From the NCBI RefSeq assembly GCF_024400215.1, contig NZ_CP053748.1, positions 5,022,001 to 5,086,000 on the forward strand: a stretch of DNA of 64,000 bases, read 5' to 3'. This DNA comes from Massilia sp. erpn. GTDB taxonomy: Bacteria; Pseudomonadota; Gammaproteobacteria; Burkholderiales; Burkholderiaceae_D. Shown piece by piece: positions 61,801 through 64,000 of this stretch. Under the pieces are notes generated by a model. That model did no database searches. It saw only the letters and a program-made list of their open reading frames with translations, and had not been told where the DNA came from. Every line of letters begins with the position of its first letter. Positions within the stretch are counted from its first letter, which is position 1. Made by a program: the position numbers and the translations under genes.

Positions 61801-64000
61801 GCGTTTGTTGGCGATCGGCTTGCCGATGGGCGGATCGCCCTCCGCCGCCGCATCGCAATAGTGGACAGTGGCGCAGACCGCCGTTTCCGTCGGCCCATAG
61901 CCGTTGATCAGTATGCGGCCATCCGCCCAGCGCCGCACCAGGGCCTGGCCGGACGCCTCGCCTGCCATCACCAGCATGCGCACCGAATCCATGCGCGCCG
62001 TCTCCGGCAACGCATTCAGCACCGCAGGCGGCAGGATCGCATGGGTCACCCCATGTTTCGCCGTTATCTCCAACAGGCTGTCCCCAGCCAGCGGCAGATC
62101 CGAGCCGCTCATGACCAGCGCGCCGCCATGGCATAGCGCCAATACTACTTCAAAGATGCAGCCGTCGAAGCTGAAGGAGGCGTATTGCAGCACCCGGCTG
62201 TCCGCACTGGCGGCAAAGCTGGCAATCTGCGCCTGCGCCAGATTGCATAGGGCCGCATGCTCCATCATCACGCCCTTCGGCGTGCCGGTGGAGCCGGACG
62301 TGTAGATCACGTACGCCAGGCTGGATGCTTTCAGCCCCAGCGCCTGCGGCTCGGGATTGGCCGCGGAACGGCGCAGCCACGGTGCGGCCGGATCGTCCAG
62401 TTCCAGCACTGTCGCCGTGAACAGGGCGCGGCTGGCAGGCAGCTTGTCCTGCAGCGAGGCCTGGGTCAGCACCACGCGCGGCCGGCTGTCATCCAGCATG
62501 AAGGCCAGGCGCTCGGCAGGATAGGCCGGGTCCAGCGGCACGTAGCCGCCGCCCGCCTTCAGCGTGGCGAGCAAGGCGATCAGCAAGTCCGCACCCCGCG
62601 GCAGGGCGATGGCAACCCGTGTCTCCGGCTTCACGCCGAGCGCGATCAGATGATGGGCCAGACGATTGGCGCTTTCATTGAGTTCGCCATAGCTCAGCGT
62701 TACGCCGCCGTCGACCACCAGCGCAGTCGCTTGCGGCCCCAGCGTCGCCTGGCGCTCGAACAGCTGATGGATGCAGCTGTCGCGCTCATACTCGCCAGCG
62801 GTCCCGTTCCAGCCATGAGTCAGCTGCAGCCTTTCCTCCGGCGGCAGGATATTCAGGGTGCGCGCCGGGGTGTCAGGCTCATACTCGAGCGCCTGCGCCA
62901 GGCTTGCCAAAGCCGTATGCATATAATGGCAAACCCGCAGCGGATCGATGGGGCGCTGCGAGTTCGCCGTCAACAGGAAGTCCTCGCCCAAATCATCGGT
63001 CTTCAGCACCAGCGGGAAATTGCTCAGTTCTTCGCCGTGCAACACCTCCATGCCTTCCCATTGCTGCTGTCCGGCGGCACTGTGGCGGTAGTTGAAGCCC
63101 GCCGAGAACAATGGCACCGAAGGCGGCATGCCGCTGCAGCGCTGGGCCAGCGATAGCGGCGCATGCTCGTGATGCAGCAGCTCGGCCAGCGTGGCGTGGG
63201 TGGCGCGTACCGCCTGTACGACCGGAGTATCGTCCAGTTTCAGGCGCACTGGCAAGGTATTCATCAGCAAGCCCAGCGCACGGTCGGCGCCGCTGCCGCC
63301 GCGCATGCGGCCGAACAACGCCGTGCCGAACACCACGTCGGCGCGGCCACTGGTACGCGACAGCACCTGCGCCCAAGCCAGGTGGAACAGGCTGCCCGGG
63401 CTCACGCCCAGACGGCGTGCCTGGGCGCGCAAGCGCGCCGCCAGCTCCGGTGCGACCTGAATGCGCGCCTCATCCACGTTCGAGCCGTCGCCCTGCATAT
63501 CCGCCAGACCGAATGGCGCCGTCGTCTCGTCCACATCGCCCAGCATGCGGCGGAAGAATTCCTCGTGTTCCTGTTCGCTGACGCCAAGCCGCGCCTGGGC
63601 CACGAAGTTACGGAACGGCACCGGTTCGCTCAGCTCCGCATCCCGGCCCGCCAGAATCAGGGCGATCTCCTCGAACAGTACGTCAAGCGTGATGTGGTCG
63701 GTGACGATATGGTGCAGCAGCAGCTGCAGCAGCCAGCGCCGGCCTTTAACGTCGTAAGCGCTAAAGCCGTGCATCAGCGGTGCACGCGAAAGGTCCAGGC
63801 TGAAATGGCGGGGATCGGCATGCTCGCGCAGCGCTGCGGCGGCGTCGTCACCTTGCAGTTCCAGCGTTTCGACCTCGCAGATAGCTTCGCGCCACACCAC
63901 CTGCACCGGTTCAGGCAAACCTTCCCAGACCAGCGCTGTGCGCAACGCGTCGTGCCGTGATGCCGCCTGCTGGAAGGCTTTGATGAAGGCCGCCATCCGC
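52855..64000 (-). CDS. Non-ribosomal peptide synthetase, last three modules with tandem thioesterases (5' end off window)
   Basis: About 3714 in-frame residues; the N-terminus lies beyond the right edge. Domains with residues counted from the edge: partial condensation domain (HHIVTDH near 95); A1 (YTSGSTGTPKG near 565) and carrier 1 (LGGHSLL near 954); LCL-like condensation domain (HHVVSDG near 1144); A2 (near 1629) and carrier 2 (near 2020); a dual epimerisation/condensation domain with HHLLQPEGD near 2129 and HHLITDH near 2245; A3 (near 2718), carrier 3 (near 3105); TE1 (GWSGGG near 3235) and TE2 (GHSFGG near 3514). The edge domain is also of the dual type by its HHxxxDH. Tandem TEs plus dual E/C domains are typical of Pseudomonas and Burkholderiales lipopeptide synthetases. 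Overlaps the hydroxylase gene. Confidence 0.95.
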   Translation of the reverse strand, partial: RMAAFIKAFQQAASRHDALRTALVWEGLPEPVQVVWREAICEVETLELQGDDAAAALREHADPRHFSLDLSRAPLMHGFSAYDVKGRRWLLQLLLHHIVTDHITLDVLFEEIALILAGRDAELSEPVPFRNFVAQARLGVSEQEHEEFFRRMLGDVDETTAPFGLADMQGDGSNVDEARIQVAPELAARLRAQARRLGVSPGSLFHLAWAQVLSRTSGRADVVFGTALFGRMRGGSGADRALGLLMNTLPVRLKLDDTPVVQAVRATHATLAELLHHEHAPLSLAQRCSGMPPSVPLFSAGFNYRHSAAGQQQWEGMEVLHGEELSNFPLVLKTDDLGEDFLLTANSQRPIDPLRVCHYMHTALASLAQALEYEPDTPARTLNILPPEERLQLTHGWNGTAGEYERDSCIHQLFERQATLGPQATALVVDGGVTLSYGELNESANRLAHHLIALGVKPETRVAIALPRGADLLIALLATLKAGGGYVPLDPAYPAERLAFMLDDSRPRVVLTQASLQDKLPASRALFTATVLELDDPAAPWLRRSAANPEPQALGLKASSLAYVIYTSGSTGTPKGVMMEHAALCNLAQAQIASFAASADSRVLQYASFSFDGCIFEVVLALCHGGALVMSGSDLPLAGDSLLEITAKHGVTHAILPPAVLNALPETARMDSVRMLVMAGEASGQALVRRWADGRILINGYGPTETAVCATVHYCDAAAEGDPPIGKPIANKRIYLLDEHGEPVPQGVAGEIHIAGAGIARGYLNRPELSQERFLPDPFAGPQETDARMYRSGDLGRRRADGSIEFAGRRDTQVKVRGFRIELGEIEAALLTAPGLRQAAVEARAEQTGQRRLVAYFSAEPDAECTPETLRAHLAVSLPEYMVPAAYVRLDALPLTANGKLDRRALPAPEDAAFGVRVYEAPQGPVETAMAGVWSELLQVERVGRRDNFFELGGHSLLAVQMISRLQQRLGLELALSDLFAQPQLAGFASLARQTQADARQAIVAAARPSRLPASFAQQRLWFIAQLGEAANAAYHITGGMRLRGLLDEAALQAALDRIVQRHEVLRTRLVLEAGETVQLIDADAHFALSRHDLAGSGQEQALAEWRQVEAATPLNLEHGPLIRARLLRCAAQEHVLLLTLHHVVSDGWSMGVLAREFSALYQAYAVDGVAAHSDPLEPLPVQYADYALWQRGWLAGAVGQQQLDYWKRQLAGAPALISLATDHPRPAQQDYRGQSLSFELDAKLTTSLKALARKHGVTLYMTVLAGWAALAARLAGQDEVVIGSPLANRGRPELEPLIGLFVNTVALRLDLEGAPTAGQLLTQVKQRVLEAQNNQDVPFEQVVEALNPERAMGYSAVFQLMLAWQNMPQPALRLGDLALEELAEREDRSTPFDLSLTMAETEDRIVGTMEYAAALYERATVEGHLDQLRRVLAGMARDDGQAVDRIALLDDAGMAALHAAWRHNRAAYPDQVCAHQLFEQQAARVPHATALEHEGRRLSYSMLNERANKLAHHLLAMGLQPDQRVAIRIGRSIEMVVALLAVLKAGGAYLPLDPAYPQERAEYMLEDSAPLALLTLSTLRSGLQTSPSMPVLEIDRPLAGWQDLPAHNPEPAALGLHNRHLAYVIYTSGSTGRPKGVLIEHRGLCNQIAALQSLYGLSAADRVLQFAAPGFDMSVEEIFGALLSGATLVLATPEWISDAQRWSELAAAHGLTVANLPTLFWQQLAQAPHAAMPPALRQISIGGEGVGAAALAAWWQRPGHRPALFNAYGPTEATVNASILLCTPDTHPRSIGRPLPNTPVYLLDRYGQLVPPRVAGELYIGGPGVARAYLNQPQLSGERFLPDPFADEVEARMYRSGDLARWLPDGTLEYLGRNDHQVKLRGFRIELGEIEAQLARLPGVGQAVVLAREDRPGDKRLVAYLVAAQDVPPPETAALRQALARTLPEYMLPSAFMLLDALPQTPNGKLDRHALPAPDSESRPMRAYTAPQGELEATLARIWAELLQVEQVGRDDNFFELGGHSLLGLQLMEALRRHQLPLDIRTLFLQPTLSALAEALQDPASAGQRALAVPPNGIPDGASVITPDMLTLVRLDVQQIAVIAATVPGGAANIQDIYPLAPLQEGILFHHLLQPEGDPYLSSVMLAFDERARLDGFVHALRRVALRHDVLRSAVLWEDLPEPVQVVWRDASFPLQELELPPGDTAAALRAHADPASYRLDLRQAPLLRGFTAFDAASGRWLLLLLEHHLITDHATLDILFEEMALVQAGREQELAPAVPYRDFVAQARLGAGVAAHEAFFRDMLGDVDETTAPFGLADVRGDGSTVQVAERLLPPQLSQRIRSQARAHGVSAAALFHWAWAQVLAQATGRSDVVFGTVLLGRMQAGEGAGRAMGLFINTLPLRVRLEEGSVQEGVRTTHQLLAQLMQHEHASLALAQRCSGLPSSAPLFSALLNYRHSAPPVDASVTRIWEEGIEVLAAQERSNYPFNLSVDDRGQDFALSAQIAETAGAERVCSYMQWALEELVQALEQAPPQPAWRSAILDAAEQRRLLELGRGAQQDYPEQLCIHQQFERQVQRRPWRTALEQDGRRLAYGELNQRANRLARHLLALGLRPDGRVAICMERSLDMVVAILAVLKAGGAYVPLDPAYPQERLDYMLRDSAPMALLTQAVLYVGLETPASLPVLELDGEVQPWQSEAATDLMPVELGLDSRNLAYVIYTSGSTGRPKGVMVEHRGLLNLVAEQAAVLQVDESSRVLQCASLSFDASLFEMLMALCQGACLHLPTPGALMAGSVLSETLARLDISHLTVTPAVLHGLDPADAPVTLRTLVVAGEACSAELVQGWAPGRRFVNAYGPTEATIWSSYQICVADGDAAAQGKPPIGKPIANAALYLLDSHGQLLPQGVTGEIHIGGAGVARGYLNQPQLTRERFIDDPFAAVPGARMYRSGDLGRWLPDGRMEYMGRSDHQLKLRGFRIEPGEIEARLSMQPGVRGAVVLARQERSGDKRLVAYVLCHDKADAASAAVLREALAQSLPDYMVPAAIMPLDAWPLTPNGKLDRRALPTPEAAAYAQRSYAAPQDGVEALLAQLWTQLLAQERVGRDDDFFALGGHSLLAIQLAEGLRREGWQIELRAIFDAPVLQDMALLARRADGAAQSPHLVPLRLGGARRPLFFLHEPTGEVLSYERLSRCFGDDIPIYGIQAGGVETEHTPRLEELARRYVAVLRAVQPHGPYRLAGWSGGGLLAYEMAAQLLGEDEAVEFLGLIDSGRPGYKPAEEMPDAQQMRWVFLEVYAAYLDTSVDMLAVRALQQQGDIGAALAHCQQAGWLPAGFTLEELSWRAERFAQLVSSCAAYQPQSLPIHVHLFAADAAPGADASSGWDELLGRNLRLVPVGGSHKTIMEAPHMQTLADHIRHALTEAEASGAALDIVADKAAIMLQGGTGGGAPLFCIPGAGANVTCFLPLLQALGAEQAVLGLQARGHDGRTVPHASVEAAARAYLPELRAATPRGPYRLLGHSFGGWIALELARLLSEAGHAVAPVVLVDCEPPGVVRYSDRLATLNLLIDLLEMDRGQALKLDRRQFALLAADAQLEALLASLCAAGIFPPRTPLAKLQGLLRVFGANLNTSYAPANPYAGPLVLLNADAAITQAGTRRPVATAQQKLERWRQYAPAATMRELQGSNHMNILKAPHAAIIAAALKQAWGRQDSQFFQTSIK

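Noticed and set aside
1..64000. tRNA, rRNA, insertion sequences or prophage genes
   Set aside because: I looked for transposase motifs, terminal repeats and cloverleaf-like stretches on both strands and saw none I could support.

Overview
The window is high-GC DNA with the gene content of an Oxalobacteraceae-type betaproteobacterium (Massilia / Duganella / Janthinobacterium). This is an inference from gene families, codon bias and the GC-rich long antisense open frames. No rRNA, tRNA or ribosomal-protein gene is present to prove the taxon.

Layout. (1) 1-20.2 kb: a tandemly duplicated secreted RHS locus on the minus strand. Each copy has a TIG/repeat surface protein followed by a kelch-RHS polymorphic-toxin-like protein. 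Copy B (right) ends with a small zinc-ribbon membrane protein that overlaps the RHS stop and is a candidate immunity gene. Copy A (left) has a TIG protein with four extra ~214-residue repeats, and its RHS runs off the left edge. A decayed 5' fragment of the neighbouring peroxidase gene marks the duplication junction. (2) 20.1-25.2 kb: a di-haem cytochrome c peroxidase, flavohaemoglobin hmp with a probable NsrR operator, nsrR, and a two-component pair. (3) 25.2-29.5 kb: a lipoprotein hydrolase and a single-chain fatty acyl-CoA reductase / wax ester synthase fusion. (4) 29.6-37.1 kb: an ECF sigma / anti-sigma pair converging on a five-gene envelope operon (DUF4331, small lipoprotein, TPR protein, HupE/UreJ-like membrane protein, TonB-dependent receptor). 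(5) 37.2-43.0 kb: two periplasmic binding proteins, a chemoreceptor with a C-terminal WEEF tether, a TorF-like outer-membrane protein and a VOC protein. (6) 43.1-48.8 kb: a patch of less GC-rich orphan genes including a SUKH-3 immunity-type protein, two unknowns, a beta-propeller-like unknown, a MocR regulator and an AraC regulator. (7) 48.8-64 kb: a 2'-5' RNA ligase-like protein, then the 3' end of a lipopeptide-type biosynthetic cluster: a giant NRPS (C-A-PCP, C-A-PCP, dual E/C-A-PCP, TE-TE) translationally coupled to a CmlA-type di-iron beta-hydroxylase and an ABC exporter.

How the genes work together. The NRPS, hydroxylase and exporter overlap by four bases each and should make, hydroxylate and export a D-residue-containing, probably cyclised or multi-release peptide. 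The hmp/nsrR pair is a self-contained nitric oxide response. The DUF4331/TPR/HupE/TonB operon next to an ECF switch looks like an uncharacterised envelope uptake system. The RHS locus looks like a contact or secreted toxin system undergoing duplication and repeat expansion. The best candidates for something undescribed are the TIG-RHS-zinc ribbon unit, the reductase/wax synthase fusion and the DUF4331-HupE-TonB operon.
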